Source of the DNA: a candidate division LCP-89 bacterium B3_LCP
GTDB lineage: Bacteria > Electryoneota > B3-LCP
Assembly (NCBI GenBank): GCA_005223185.1
Contig: NJBN01000003.1
Span: 186,001-250,000, forward strand
DNA length: 64,000 nt
Reading direction: 5' to 3'
This document shows positions 1 through 8,723 of the stretch, one piece after another. The notes under the pieces are model-generated. The model made no database searches. It had not been told where the DNA came from and saw only the letters and a program-made list of their open reading frames with translations. The position numbers and the translations under genes are program-made. Position 1 is the first letter of the stretch; every line of letters starts with the position of its first letter.

Positions 1-1815
1 GCCATCCGTGCTCACCTGCACTTCACCGAAATCATATCCCGGCTCGAAATACTGCCAATGAACGAAGCTCAGCGATGCAGTAACGAAACTGGAAAGATCG
101 AAAGGTGTCGTTATCTCCAGCCAATTTTCCGAAAACGGCTCGTATGGCGTTAAATGAGGACTCGAAGCAGCTATCATACCAGTCCATAACGAATCCGCTA
201 GTTCCGTGCACCACTGATCGTATGTGCCATCCGATACCCAATAACTTAAACCGCCATCAAAATCATCAGAGAACAACTGTATGCCTCCTGATAGCTGAAA
301 TTCTATGTACTGGTTCTGATCCAGGCTCACACTATCGTGTTTGACTACAAACCCCTGACTGTCCATGATCAAACCGTACTGACCTTCCGGTAAACAGCAT
401 GAATACTGCCCGTCGGGATTAATCACCAGTGTATCCTGAACGTCCTCCCCGAAAATATACATCGTACAGGGCAGCGTACCGCCTCCCACCTCCCTGATCT
501 CCCCGTGGAAGAGGTATTCAGGTTTCGGCTCCAGATCGAAATCCTCATCTATCGGGCCCGAAGGATTAGCAAAGACGCCCGTACGCATCTGCGGATAATA
601 TCCCCTCATCCTCACTTCAATATCATAGGTTCCGGGCATAACCATGCGCCGGTAGCGCCCATAAGTAGGATCACATGTTCTGGGCTTTAGATAAGCTCCA
701 TTTAGCTGTGGAATTATCACTTCCGCTGAAAGTGGGAGCCCAGTAACCGCATCCGTAACGATTCCGGTTAACTGTGAATGAATCATATCCGTCCATTCAC
801 TGGCTCTGTTGAGCAAATAACCTGCAGCATCGATGTTTACATCGACTACCTCTTCGACAATAGTATAGGGTTCTTGGATGCCTGGTCCGGCCTCTATAAG
901 GAAACCAAGCGTACCGAAGTAAGCATAAAAACTGTCATGCTGGTTTCCTACTGGATTGGAAGTAGGGACTGGTATATAATAACCAGTGCCTATTTTGGGA
1001 AGCAGCCAGTGAACTTCTTCAGCAATATAGTCGATAACTTCAAAATCCGGACTGGTTTTGGTTTCATCAGCCCATCCCCACGGGTAAAACAACTGTTCTG
1101 AAACACCGGGATCTTGGCGTGAACTATGCCAGAAGATGGAAAACGAGAATTTCTCTTGTTCGCCGAGTTCCCATATGGTTTGCGTTTCGTTCTCACCCAA
1201 AGGTGAGAATCCCCGAAAATAGTCATAATACTCCGCATGTCCTGGATAAAGGAAAGAGTCACCATGCACCCAATTCAGCGGGAAATTCCGATTCAGATCG
1301 ACACCGTCAATATCGCCGCCCATTCCGGATTGGTAATCGAATATTCCATTCAGGTTACAGTCACGTTTATTCTTGCGGTAGGAATTGTCCATGCTGTCAG
1401 TCATGACAACCGCATGCCCCTCGGGATTTAATGTAGGCACTATCCATATTTCCAGTTCCCGCAGCCAGGCTTTCCAGGGGTACTGAAAGCGGTGTTCCAA
1501 AATATCCGTGATCAAGGCCAGCGTAATTTCCACGCCAATCAGCTCCTCAGCATGAACCTGACCTACAAATAATACGGTCGGTTCATCCTCGTCCTGATGA
1601 ACGTTATCGGATATTTTTACAGCCCAGATTGGCAGTCCATCTTCTTGAGAATACCCGATGGTATCCACTCGGACAGTATCCGGATATAGTTCCTGCCAGG
1701 CTACTATTTCATCGTATATTTCCTGATTATCGTGATATCCTGGATCAATATAAGCGTTAGCCAGACAGGTGAATCCGGCTATGATCAACCCCATTAGAAA
1801 CAGTCTATATGACAT
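1..1815 (-). CDS. Secreted M14 zinc carboxypeptidase, 3' end beyond the left edge
   Basis: The reading frame is open from an ATG at 1815 to base 1, giving 605 codons without a stop. The N-terminus MSYRLFLMGLIIAGFTCLANA is a clear signal peptide. The M14 zinc-peptidase pattern follows in order: HAEELIGVE (zinc ligands His and Glu), a YRKNKRDCN / DLNRNFP segment (substrate-binding Asn-Arg), WHSS (third zinc-ligand His) and FLIEAGPG (catalytic Glu). After about residue 340 comes a carboxypeptidase-regulatory-like domain (LTGIVTDAVTGLPLSAEV) and then further beta-rich sequence that runs off the window. By analogy with its neighbours it may end in a type IX-like sorting domain, but that part is not visible. 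A promoter lies at 1852-1880. The family assignment is firm; the substrate is unknown. Confidence 0.9.
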   Translation of the reverse strand, partial: MSYRLFLMGLIIAGFTCLANAYIDPGYHDNQEIYDEIVAWQELYPDTVRVDTIGYSQEDGLPIWAVKISDNVHQDEDEPTVLFVGQVHAEELIGVEITLALITDILEHRFQYPWKAWLRELEIWIVPTLNPEGHAVVMTDSMDNSYRKNKRDCNLNGIFDYQSGMGGDIDGVDLNRNFPLNWVHGDSFLYPGHAEYYDYFRGFSPLGENETQTIWELGEQEKFSFSIFWHSSRQDPGVSEQLFYPWGWADETKTSPDFEVIDYIAEEVHWLLPKIGTGYYIPVPTSNPVGNQHDSFYAYFGTLGFLIEAGPGIQEPYTIVEEVVDVNIDAAGYLLNRASEWTDMIHSQLTGIVTDAVTGLPLSAEVIIPQLNGAYLKPRTCDPTYGRYRRMVMPGTYDIEVRMRGYYPQMRTGVFANPSGPIDEDFDLEPKPEYLFHGEIREVGGGTLPCTMYIFGEDVQDTLVINPDGQYSCCLPEGQYGLIMDSQGFVVKHDSVSLDQNQYIEFQLSGGIQLFSDDFDGGLSYWVSDGTYDQWCTELADSLWTGMIAASSPHLTPYEPFSENWLEITTPFDLSSFVTASLSFVHWQYFEPGYDFGEVQVSTDG

Positions 1816-1851
1816 GGTTCAGCCCTTGTATCTTTGACATTTCATATAATT

Positions 1852-1880
1852 AAGATACAAAATTCCCCCGAAAAAGTCAA
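1852..1880 (-). promoter_or_regulatory. Promoter of the carboxypeptidase gene
   Basis: On the minus strand TTGACT is followed by 17 bases and TATCTT, about 35 bases before the ATG at 1815. It fits the pattern shared by many starts in this window. Confidence 0.65.
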
Positions 1881-2046
1881 GCTCATAGAGGGGTAAAGAG
1901 TGAAAGGAAAGATTTGCCAGTAATGAAAAGCAACATTACTATTCGGTGATGTTCTGTAGCTATCGCATTTTTCAGTTTGCAATTCGACAGCTAATAATAC
2001 AACCTGCTAGAGTCGAAAACGCAATCGTTAATTCCGCGGGATTTTG

Positions 2047-2075
2047 TTGAATCCCGACATGAAAATTACTATATT
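2047..2075 (+). promoter_or_regulatory. Promoter of the deacetylase gene
   Basis: TTGAAT, 17 bases, TATATT, ending about 48 bases before the ATG at 2124. The rest of the 308-base gap between the divergent genes at 1815 and 2124 shows no other feature. Confidence 0.55.
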
Positions 2076-2123
2076 TCTAATTAGCCTTTCGAGAGATTTG
2101 CGGAATTCACCTTAGTGTGTTAA

Positions 2124-2960
2124 ATGAAGAACTTGTTAACCATAGACCTTGAGGACTACTATCAGACTTCAGGTATGTCCGATTTAGCACCTATTGCACG
2201 ATGGAGTGAATTTGAGAAGAGAATAGAACCAAATGTAGAATGCGTATTAGAGGTGTTGGGGGATGTAAAAGCAACTTTCTTTGTGTTAGGTTGGGAGGCT
2301 CAGAGACACCCTCAACTGATCCGAAAGATTTTCGAAAGGGGACATGAGATCGCCACTCACGGTGAATACCACCGCTTGATAACATCATTGAGCAGGGATG
2401 AATTCACATCTGACCTGAAATCTGCGATAGAATTTTTGGAAGATACCACTGGAGATAAAGTCTTGGGACACCGAGCTCCTTCATTCAGTATAACTGACGA
2501 AACACCCTGGGCTTTCGAAGTTATGACAGAATTAGGACTTAAATACGATTCCTCAGTTTTTCCAGTAAAACGAAAGCGAGGAGGAATAGAAGGAGTACAA
2601 AGAACACCCTATGATATCAATTGCACAACAGGTAAAATAACTGAATATCCTTTAGCCGTAATGGATTTCGTAGGGAGAAAGCTGCCAGTTGCCGGTGGAG
2701 GATTCTTTCGGATATACCCCTATTGGCTAACCAAGAGGGCAATAACTGACTTAAACGATAAAAGTATACCTGCAGTTGTATACTTACACCCATGGGAACT
2801 TGATCCCCAACAACCCAAATTGAAATCCTTTTTCGATCGAAGTGGTTTCAATCAATATGTAGGTTTAAACAGTACTAAAAAGAAACTGAAGCAACTTTTG
2901 ATGGATTTCGAATTTACTACCATCAAAGATCATTTGAACACTAAGTATGAGAAGGTATAA
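2124..2960 (+). CDS. Polysaccharide deacetylase, XrtA/PEP-CTERM-locus type
   Basis: 278 aa NodB-fold carbohydrate esterase (CE4). Its N-terminus TIDLEDYYQ (residues 6-14) carries the catalytic and metal-binding Asp residues. His79 and His83 in HEIATHGEYH are the expected other zinc ligands. ATFFVLGW, GHRAPSFS and a late HPWELDP block follow the pattern of deacetylases found in exopolysaccharide/exosortase loci (DUF3473-containing). No signal peptide is seen, so it probably acts on the cytoplasmic side or on a lipid-linked glycan. The methyltransferase start at 2962 is two bases after its stop, so the two are one operon. No exosortase gene is in view, so a role in exopolysaccharide synthesis is inferred from the family. 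Confidence 0.85.
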   Translation: MKNLLTIDLEDYYQTSGMSDLAPIARWSEFEKRIEPNVECVLEVLGDVKATFFVLGWEAQRHPQLIRKIFERGHEIATHGEYHRLITSLSRDEFTSDLKSAIEFLEDTTGDKVLGHRAPSFSITDETPWAFEVMTELGLKYDSSVFPVKRKRGGIEGVQRTPYDINCTTGKITEYPLAVMDFVGRKLPVAGGGFFRIYPYWLTKRAITDLNDKSIPAVVYLHPWELDPQQPKLKSFFDRSGFNQYVGLNSTKKKLKQLLMDFEFTTIKDHLNTKYEKV

Positions 2961-2961
2961 A

Positions 2962-3603
2962 ATGCCAGAAGATTTAGTACAGAAGCATTTTGACAAAGAA
3001 GCTGAGAATTTCGATAGTATTTATACCGGTCAGAAAAACGCGTTTAGCCGCTTTCTTGATAAGAAACTCCGGTGGGATATGGAGAGACGCTTTTCCAGAA
3101 CGATCGAAGAGTGCGGCGACGTAACTGGAAAGACAATAATCGACGTAGGATGTGGATCTGGGCGTTTCATGGAAGCATTACAAGACAAGGATCCAAAATT
3201 AATTCTGGGAGTTGATTTCGCTCCTACCATGTTAGAAATAGCTAAAGAAATACTATTTAAAAAAAAGCCTGATTCGCCCTGCAGGTTTGCCGTTGGAGAT
3301 TATAATGACCTCAGTTTTAAGCAACCTTTCAATATAACCATAGGCATAGGCTTATTCGACTATATTGCCAAACCACTACCCATGCTTAAGAAAATGCGCC
3401 AAACCACTGATGGGAAATTGATCGCTACGTTCCCCCGAAGAGGGACTTTGCGAGCTGGCATACGAAAAATTCGTCTATCCTTACACAAATGTCCCGTCTT
3501 CTTTTTCAGCCCGGATGAAGTAACCGACATGTTAAAAAAAGCCGGCTTTACCGATGTTAAACAAGAAATCTTTGGACAATTGATTTTTATTACGGCGATG
3601 TGA
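2962..3603 (+). CDS. Class I SAM-dependent methyltransferase
   Basis: About 213 aa. Motif I is TIIDVGCGSGRF, followed by LGVDFAPTML (motif II acid) and a GIGLFDYI motif IV-like stretch. The sequence is typical of small-molecule or lipid methyltransferases of the Methyltransf_11/25 group. An in-frame ATG at 2947 overlaps the deacetylase, but it has no ribosome site; the ATG at 2962 sits six bases after GAGAAGG, so it is preferred. Cotranscribed with the deacetylase, it may act on the same surface glycan or lipid. The substrate cannot be read from sequence. Confidence 0.8.
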   Translation: MPEDLVQKHFDKEAENFDSIYTGQKNAFSRFLDKKLRWDMERRFSRTIEECGDVTGKTIIDVGCGSGRFMEALQDKDPKLILGVDFAPTMLEIAKEILFKKKPDSPCRFAVGDYNDLSFKQPFNITIGIGLFDYIAKPLPMLKKMRQTTDGKLIATFPRRGTLRAGIRKIRLSLHKCPVFFFSPDEVTDMLKKAGFTDVKQEIFGQLIFITAM

Positions 3604-3640
3604 AAGCTGAATTGAGACACCCAACCAGATGACAACCCCA

Positions 3641-3668
3641 AAACGGCGCCCCATACAGAGCGCCGTTT
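3641..3668. terminator. Bidirectional terminator between methyltransferase and tRNA-Phe
   Basis: Stem AAACGGCGC / GCGCCGTTT with a ten-base loop. The T-run is on the plus side and matching A's on the other, so it can stop both the plus-strand operon and the minus-strand tRNA. Confidence 0.75.
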
Positions 3669-3673
3669 TTCTG

Positions 3674-3746
3674 TGCCACCCCCCAGAATTGAACTGGGCA
3701 CACCCGCCTTTTCAGGGCGGTGCTCTACCGACTGAGCTAGAGTGGC
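3674..3746 (-). tRNA. tRNA-Phe(GAA)
   Basis: Full cloverleaf: acceptor GCCACTC/GGGTGGC, D arm GCTC...GAGC, anticodon stem CCGCC/GGCGG with loop CTGAAAA (anticodon GAA), T arm CCCAG TTCAATT CTGGG, discriminator A. CCA is not encoded. It has its own promoter and a terminator directly downstream. Confidence 0.96.
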
Positions 3747-3765
3747 ACTAAATTTATGGACAGGG

Positions 3766-3794
3766 AAGTTAATATATATTCTCCCCAAAGTCAA
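3766..3794 (-). promoter_or_regulatory. Promoter of tRNA-Phe
   Basis: TTGACT, 17 bases, TAACTT on the minus strand, ending about 20 bases before the mature tRNA 5' end. It lies between the selB stop and the tRNA, so the tRNA is not only read from the pyr-selB operon. Confidence 0.6.
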
Positions 3795-3814
3795 GGCATT
3801 TTTGTAGTCTTCAA

Positions 3815-5737
3815 CTAGAAATTTTGACGGAAATTCACACCTGGAAACCGCAAATCTTCAATCCTATCGGTCAAACCTTCCCGGTCAAAGTATTCCAACA
3901 ACGACACTGTATGCTTCCGCTGACAGCCCAATACTTCCCGCACCTGTGAAACCGTCTTACCATCGTCAGAAGCAATATACGGGTGAATTAAATCCCAGGC
4001 ATTGCGCACGTTTTCAACATCCCAGGGAGTTCCATCTGCCATGCGCACTATCTTCCCTTGCTGGAATAATATATCTAAGATACGGTTCAGATCGGGTTCG
4101 GAAATATGCAGCAGTTTCTGCAGTTTGCCGGAATCGGGCGGACTGAATCCCGCCTCTTTAATAACTTTATGAATTCTGTCGACGAGGGTCTGTTTTTCAG
4201 CATCCAACCTTATGGAATGCTCCTTCCTTCGCAGGTAACCCTTGTCCAGCAATAACGACTTACTAACCATACCATCCACTATATATTCCAACACAACTGC
4301 TGGGAAACCAGATGATAGCTCACTGATCAGGCTCGCTTGTTTAATTCCCAGGCTCTGAGGAAACTTCTTATGGTATTCCCCGATCTTCCGAGTCACAGCA
4401 ACTTCAGCCTGCCGAATAACTTCTGCGGAAACCAGAAGCCCGCTATCTCCTGATCCGAACAATACTACCTTTCCCCCTTTTTGCAGTCTACTAATTTGAT
4501 TCGATATAACTTGAACCGGCGAATTCGAAAAAGCTCTGACGGCAGCAATCCCCAAGCCGAATTTCCCCGAAATGTTTATTTTCAACTCCAGAGCATCATC
4601 ATCACTGACCGCATCGAGTGCTTTAAAATCTTCCCAGGCAGTCTGAGCAGACCTGCGCTTTCGATCAGGCACAGGATCCAAAACCCGCCCGCCTCCGATG
4701 GTCTGCAGTGGAGAATATCGCCGAATTACCAGACGGTCTCCCCGTGTTGCCATGATGCTTTGTTCCAATATGACCTGCGCAAAACAATCTTCACCCGGCT
4801 GAACTAAATCTTTCCCGAAGAGAACCACCCTGCCTATTACTTCAGATGTGCCTATGTGGAACCGTATTCGATCACGGTTCTTCAAAGTCGGCGCATTGTC
4901 GAGTGTGGTGAGGCTGACGTCTATTACTTCAGCGGCTTGAAAAGCACTCTTTTCACATATCCAATCGCCTCTATGTATCGAGTCAACATCAGATCCGATC
5001 ACGTTCATGGCGGTGCGCACTCCGACATATGTTTCCTTGACATCGCTGCCGTGGCTCTGCAAACCACGAACCCTTACCTCAAAACCCTGCGGCATCACTT
5101 GCAGACGATCGCCAACCCGGACACTCCCGCCCAATATCGTTCCGGTTACAACTGTTCCGTAGCCTTTAAGCGAAAAAGCTCTGTCCACGGGATAACGAAA
5201 TACACCGCTGTCCGGGCGAATATCCAGTTGACCGGCAAAGTCTATAATCGCCCTTTTTAGATTCTCTATGCCATCACCGGTGATCGAATCACAACGGAAA
5301 AAACGTGCGGATTTCTTATATGCTTGAGGTAATATTTTTAGAACATCCTCTTCGACCAGATCCAACCAGTCGGAATTCTGATCCTCAATTTTAGTGATTA
5401 CAACGAACAGATCCTCCACGCCAAGCATATAAAGAATGGCTAAATGCTCCTTTGTCTGCGGCATCACTACGTCATCAGCAGCGATCACCAACAGTGCCAG
5501 ATCCACCGTACTGACGCCAGCCACCATCGTCTTTATGAATTTTTCGTGCCCGGGAACATCTATAATGGTGACGTCATCACCCAAAAAGGCGAAGCCTAAT
5601 TCTATCGTTATTCCCCGCCGCTTCTCCTCCTCAAGTTGATCGGTCTCCATCCCGGTCAAAGCCCGCACCAGAGTGGTTTTGCCATGATCTATATGCCCGG
5701 CTGTGGCGATAACTGTATGTCGCTTTGAGGATGACAT
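3815..5737 (-). CDS. selB: Selenocysteine-specific elongation factor SelB
   Basis: 640 aa, the usual length. The translational GTPase domain is complete: GHIDHGKT at 14-21, RRGITIELGF (switch I), DVPGH at 60-64 and an NKxD equivalent TKIED. EF-Tu-like beta-barrel domains II and III follow, and then several winged-helix repeats in the C-terminal 250 residues that bind the SECIS RNA hairpin. It delivers Sec-tRNA to UGA codons, so the genome should encode selenoproteins; no selA, selD, tRNA-Sec or UGA-interrupted gene is visible here. Its ATG overlaps the pyrC stop (TAATG), making it the last gene of the pyr operon, which is an unusual neighbourhood. Confidence 0.95.
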   Translation of the reverse strand: MSSSKRHTVIATAGHIDHGKTTLVRALTGMETDQLEEEKRRGITIELGFAFLGDDVTIIDVPGHEKFIKTMVAGVSTVDLALLVIAADDVVMPQTKEHLAILYMLGVEDLFVVITKIEDQNSDWLDLVEEDVLKILPQAYKKSARFFRCDSITGDGIENLKRAIIDFAGQLDIRPDSGVFRYPVDRAFSLKGYGTVVTGTILGGSVRVGDRLQVMPQGFEVRVRGLQSHGSDVKETYVGVRTAMNVIGSDVDSIHRGDWICEKSAFQAAEVIDVSLTTLDNAPTLKNRDRIRFHIGTSEVIGRVVLFGKDLVQPGEDCFAQVILEQSIMATRGDRLVIRRYSPLQTIGGGRVLDPVPDRKRRSAQTAWEDFKALDAVSDDDALELKINISGKFGLGIAAVRAFSNSPVQVISNQISRLQKGGKVVLFGSGDSGLLVSAEVIRQAEVAVTRKIGEYHKKFPQSLGIKQASLISELSSGFPAVVLEYIVDGMVSKSLLLDKGYLRRKEHSIRLDAEKQTLVDRIHKVIKEAGFSPPDSGKLQKLLHISEPDLNRILDILFQQGKIVRMADGTPWDVENVRNAWDLIHPYIASDDGKTVSQVREVLGCQRKHTVSLLEYFDREGLTDRIEDLRFPGVNFRQNF

Positions 5738-7038
5738 TATTTAAAATCAGGTTCGACTCTTCCCGCCCAATGGGTATCTTTCAAAATCCCCCAGGGACGG
5801 CCCTTCAATTCCCATCCCTTGAACGGAGAATTGATGGACTTGCTGTAAAATTCCTCCGTCTTCACCTGCCAGCTTTCCTCAGGATGAAAAATGGTTAATT
5901 CCATAGGCGCACCTGCTTTTATGGCGGGCACTGACAGACCCACAACCTGGCGCGGTCCCTGACTGAATATACTGACTATGTCTGCTGGTTCCATCACACC
6001 CTGATCAACACAACGGTCCCAGATCAGCCCCACCGCTGTTTCCAATCCAACCACTCCAAATGCCGCTTCATCGTAAGGCACGACTTTGCTTTCGAATGTG
6101 TGCGGAGCATGATCGGTGGCTATGGCTTGAATGGACTTTGCTTTCAAGCTTTCCATCAGAGCCATCCTATCTGATTCTTCGCGCAAGGGTGGTTTCATCT
6201 TGGTGTCGGTATCGTAACCTTCGACCGCTTTGTCCGAAAGCAGCAGGTGATGAGGCGTTACCTCGGCAGTTACTCTAACACCACGCTTCACCGCCTCCTC
6301 AAACGCCCTCAAAGCGCCTTCTGTAGATAGATGTGCTAAATGCAGATGCCCACCCGTGTATTCTGCCAGCATAATATCTCGAATTGTGGCGATATCCTCA
6401 GAAATTCTTGGAATACCGGGCAAACCCAACCGCGTTGATGTTTCGCTCTCATGCATGGCACCATCGCGGGACAGATCCAAATCTTCAGCATGGCTGATGA
6501 TCGGAGCTTTCACTAAAAGACTGTATTCCAACGCCCGCCGCATGATTTCCGGGTTAGCGGTTGGCGATCCATCATCAGAAAATCCAACTGCTCCGGTTTC
6601 CCTGAGTTCCACCATTTCAGTCAGTTCTTCACCTTTACGTCCCTTTGTAACCGCAGCTACTGGATGCACTGCTACCGGAAATCCATCAGCTTGTTGAATT
6701 ACCCATCGAACCACGCCAGCCTGATCCAATGTGGGTTCAGTATTGGGCATGCATGCCATTCCGGTGAAACCTCCTGCAGCAGCCGCTTCCTGACCGGTAC
6801 GAATCGTCTCCGCATCCTCGAATCCGGGTTCGCGTAAATGCACGTGTAGATCGAAGAAACCAGGACAAATAATCGCTCCCTGCATATCCCAACACACCGG
6901 CGCACTTAAATCCGAACCAATTTCCGTGATAACGCCGTTCTCTATAACTAAATCACCCGCTTTATCCAAGCCTTGAACGGGATCTATCAATCGCGCACCT
7001 TTTAAGCAATACTTTTTTGGTAATCGTATCGGTTCCAT
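5737..7038 (-). CDS. pyrC: Dihydroorotase
   Basis: 433 aa, class I dihydroorotase of the amidohydrolase superfamily. It interconverts carbamoyl-aspartate and dihydroorotate in UMP synthesis. Zinc ligands His65 and His67 are in FFDLHVHLREPG. SHAEDL, HLAHLST and ATDHAPH (active-site Asp and His) are all present, as is MPNTEPT. It starts ten bases after pyrB and its stop overlaps the selB start. In many bacteria this protein pairs with aspartate transcarbamoylase, which agrees with the gene order. Confidence 0.95.
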   Translation of the reverse strand: MEPIRLPKKYCLKGARLIDPVQGLDKAGDLVIENGVITEIGSDLSAPVCWDMQGAIICPGFFDLHVHLREPGFEDAETIRTGQEAAAAGGFTGMACMPNTEPTLDQAGVVRWVIQQADGFPVAVHPVAAVTKGRKGEELTEMVELRETGAVGFSDDGSPTANPEIMRRALEYSLLVKAPIISHAEDLDLSRDGAMHESETSTRLGLPGIPRISEDIATIRDIMLAEYTGGHLHLAHLSTEGALRAFEEAVKRGVRVTAEVTPHHLLLSDKAVEGYDTDTKMKPPLREESDRMALMESLKAKSIQAIATDHAPHTFESKVVPYDEAAFGVVGLETAVGLIWDRCVDQGVMEPADIVSIFSQGPRQVVGLSVPAIKAGAPMELTIFHPEESWQVKTEEFYSKSINSPFKGWELKGRPWGILKDTHWAGRVEPDFK

Positions 7039-7048
7039 TCTATATACC

Positions 7049-8005
7049 TCACGTTAACTTAACTTCAGGAGCTGACAGCAGCACTAACACAGCCATACGC
7101 ACTGCCACGCCGTTTGTTACTTGATCTAATACTACTGAATGCCCGCTGTCCGCTACCGCGCTTTCAATTTCAACTCCCCGGTTCATCGGTCCGGGATGCA
7201 TGATTAAGGGCATTTCTGCTGCCTTCTCCAAACGTTTCATGGTGATGCCGAAAGTCATATGATATTCCCTCAGCGACGGCAGAAATCCTGATTTCTGCCG
7301 TTCAAGCTGAAGCCTCAGCACGTTTAAAGCATCAGCCCAGGAAATCGCTTCATCAATATCGTGGCACACCTTGATTGGCAGAGATTCCGCACCTCTGGGC
7401 ATCAGAGTAGGAGGACCGCATAACATCACCTCTGCACCCAACGCTTTCAGACCGTATATGTTTGACAACGCCACTCTGCTGTGAGCTATATCCCCCACAA
7501 TAGCTACCTTCAATCCTTTGATATCACCGAACTTCTGCCGCAGAGTCAGCATATCCAGTAGCGCCTGAGTAGGGTGTTCATGCGCTCCGTCACCAGCGTT
7601 GATAATAACTGAATTTAGTCTATCAGCCAGAAATCCCGGCACGCCTGGACACTGATGCCGTACTACCACAACGTCTATACGCATCGCCTCGATGTTTTGT
7701 GCAGTATCCAGTAAAGTCTCTCCCTTAGAAACGCTCGAACCGGTTTTGCTGAAGTTCATCAGGTCAGCCGACAATCGCTTTTCCGCCAATTCAAATGAAA
7801 GCCGCGTTCGGGTGGAAGGTTCAAAAAAAAGGTTCACCACGGTAACACCTCTCAAAGTGGGAACCTTCTTAATGGGACGATCCAAAATCTCCTTCAAAGC
7901 ATCCGCCGTATCTAGTATGTGACTGATCTCTTCTCCCGGCATACCCTCCAATCCCAGGAGATGTCTCGAAGACAGTTCTTGACCCTTCACTCTTTCAGGC
8001 GTCAT
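7049..8005 (-). CDS. pyrB: Aspartate carbamoyltransferase catalytic subunit
   Basis: 318 aa. The carbamoyl-phosphate site FEPSTRTRLSFE is at 61-72, HEHPTQALLD at about 142-151 and HPGPMNRGVEI near the C-terminus, all diagnostic. It forms carbamoyl-aspartate, the first committed step of pyrimidine synthesis. The ATG overlaps the 3' end of pyrR by 11 bases, so translation is probably coupled. No regulatory subunit gene (pyrI) is nearby, so control is expected through PyrR. Confidence 0.96.
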   Translation of the reverse strand: MTPERVKGQELSSRHLLGLEGMPGEEISHILDTADALKEILDRPIKKVPTLRGVTVVNLFFEPSTRTRLSFELAEKRLSADLMNFSKTGSSVSKGETLLDTAQNIEAMRIDVVVVRHQCPGVPGFLADRLNSVIINAGDGAHEHPTQALLDMLTLRQKFGDIKGLKVAIVGDIAHSRVALSNIYGLKALGAEVMLCGPPTLMPRGAESLPIKVCHDIDEAISWADALNVLRLQLERQKSGFLPSLREYHMTFGITMKRLEKAAEMPLIMHPGPMNRGVEIESAVADSGHSVVLDQVTNGVAVRMAVLVLLSAPEVKLT

Positions 8006-8573
8006 CAGGCTGTTCCTCCCCGTTTAAATCTTCCATTTCAACTAAGTAGATGGCATCCTCATCATCGACCTCTTTTACGCGCACGCGCACCTCCTCACCG
8101 ATGGATGTCGGCACGTTCTTGCCCACGAAATCCGGTCTGATGGGTAATTCCCGGTGCCCTCGATCGACCATTACTGCCATCTGTATGCGCGCAGCTCTAC
8201 CCAGATCCATCAAGGCGTCCAGCGCAGCTCGCGTAGTGCGGCCCGTGTAGATGACGTCATCCACTAAGATGATACTCTTCTCATCCAGGTCGAAGTTAAT
8301 CTGCGTTGCCTGCACCTGCGGCTGCTTGAATTTCAGGCGGAAATCATCCCGGTAGAGCGTTACGTCCAACACTCCGACCGGTACTTCCCCGCCATCGATA
8401 CTATGGATCAAATCCTTCAAACGATTGGCGATATGCACGCCTCGAGTCTGCATTCCTACGATCACCAGACCTTTTGACCCCTTGTTGCGTTCGATGATTT
8501 CATGAGCAAGCCGGGTTAGAGTCCGGCGCATACCGTCAGCGTCTGCCAGCTTGGCTTTGATACGAAATTTCAC
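7995..8573 (-). CDS. pyrR: PyrR bifunctional pyr-operon attenuator / uracil phosphoribosyltransferase
   Basis: 192 aa. The PRPP-binding loop ILVDDVIYTGRTT is at 102-114, with MQTRGVHIANRL upstream, as in the type I phosphoribosyltransferase PyrR. PyrR binds UMP and then a hairpin in pyr mRNA leaders, favouring transcription termination. The start is GTG with AAGGAG five bases before it. A matching RNA target lies in its own leader at 8634-8666, which supports the regulatory role. First gene of pyrR-pyrB-pyrC-selB. Confidence 0.95.
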   Translation of the reverse strand: MKFRIKAKLADADGMRRTLTRLAHEIIERNKGSKGLVIVGMQTRGVHIANRLKDLIHSIDGGEVPVGVLDVTLYRDDFRLKFKQPQVQATQINFDLDEKSIILVDDVIYTGRTTRAALDALMDLGRAARIQMAVMVDRGHRELPIRPDFVGKNVPTSIGEEVRVRVKEVDDEDAIYLVEMEDLNGEEQPDDA

Positions 8574-8594
8574 TACAACTCCTTATTTATGAGA

Positions 8595-8622
8595 AATACC
8601 CGCACAGAGGCGGGCGGGTATT
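8595..8622 (-). terminator. Attenuator terminator hairpin in the pyr leader
   Basis: Perfect nine-base stem AATACCCGC / GCGGGTATT on the transcript, placed between the PyrR target and the pyrR ribosome site. The U-tract is short (ATTTCT), so it may need PyrR to work well, or it may also hide the ribosome site. Confidence 0.6.
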
Positions 8623-8633
8623 CTTTAGAAAAG

Positions 8634-8666
8634 CCCTTACCGACCTCGCTGGATCAGCTTAAAGGG
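8634..8666 (-). promoter_or_regulatory. PyrR-binding RNA element (pyr leader anti-antiterminator)
   Basis: The transcript reads CCCTT...AAGGG as an outer stem, then an upper stem GATC/GGTC with hexaloop CAGCGA. This matches the known PyrR recognition pattern, in which the loop is CNGNGA inside UCCNGNGAGG. It lies between the promoter at 8696-8723 and the terminator hairpin at 8595-8622, the standard order for PyrR attenuation. Confidence 0.85.
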
Positions 8667-8695
8667 TAGCGTGAGATCATCTTTGATCTATAGTA

Positions 8696-8723
8696 AAGAT
8701 AACTATTATTTTTTCAGAGTCAA
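8696..8723 (-). promoter_or_regulatory. Promoter of the pyr-selB operon
   Basis: TTGACT, 16 bases, TATCTT on the minus strand. It leaves a leader of about 115 bases that holds the PyrR element and the attenuator hairpin. Confidence 0.6.

Noticed and set aside
105-1431. Several plus-strand frames opposite the left-edge gene
   Set aside because: They lie antisense to the continuous M14 carboxypeptidase frame, which has all catalytic motifs and a promoter.
3815-5737. selB taken as generic EF-Tu
   Set aside because: The C-terminal winged-helix repeats and the length of 640 aa mark it as SelB.
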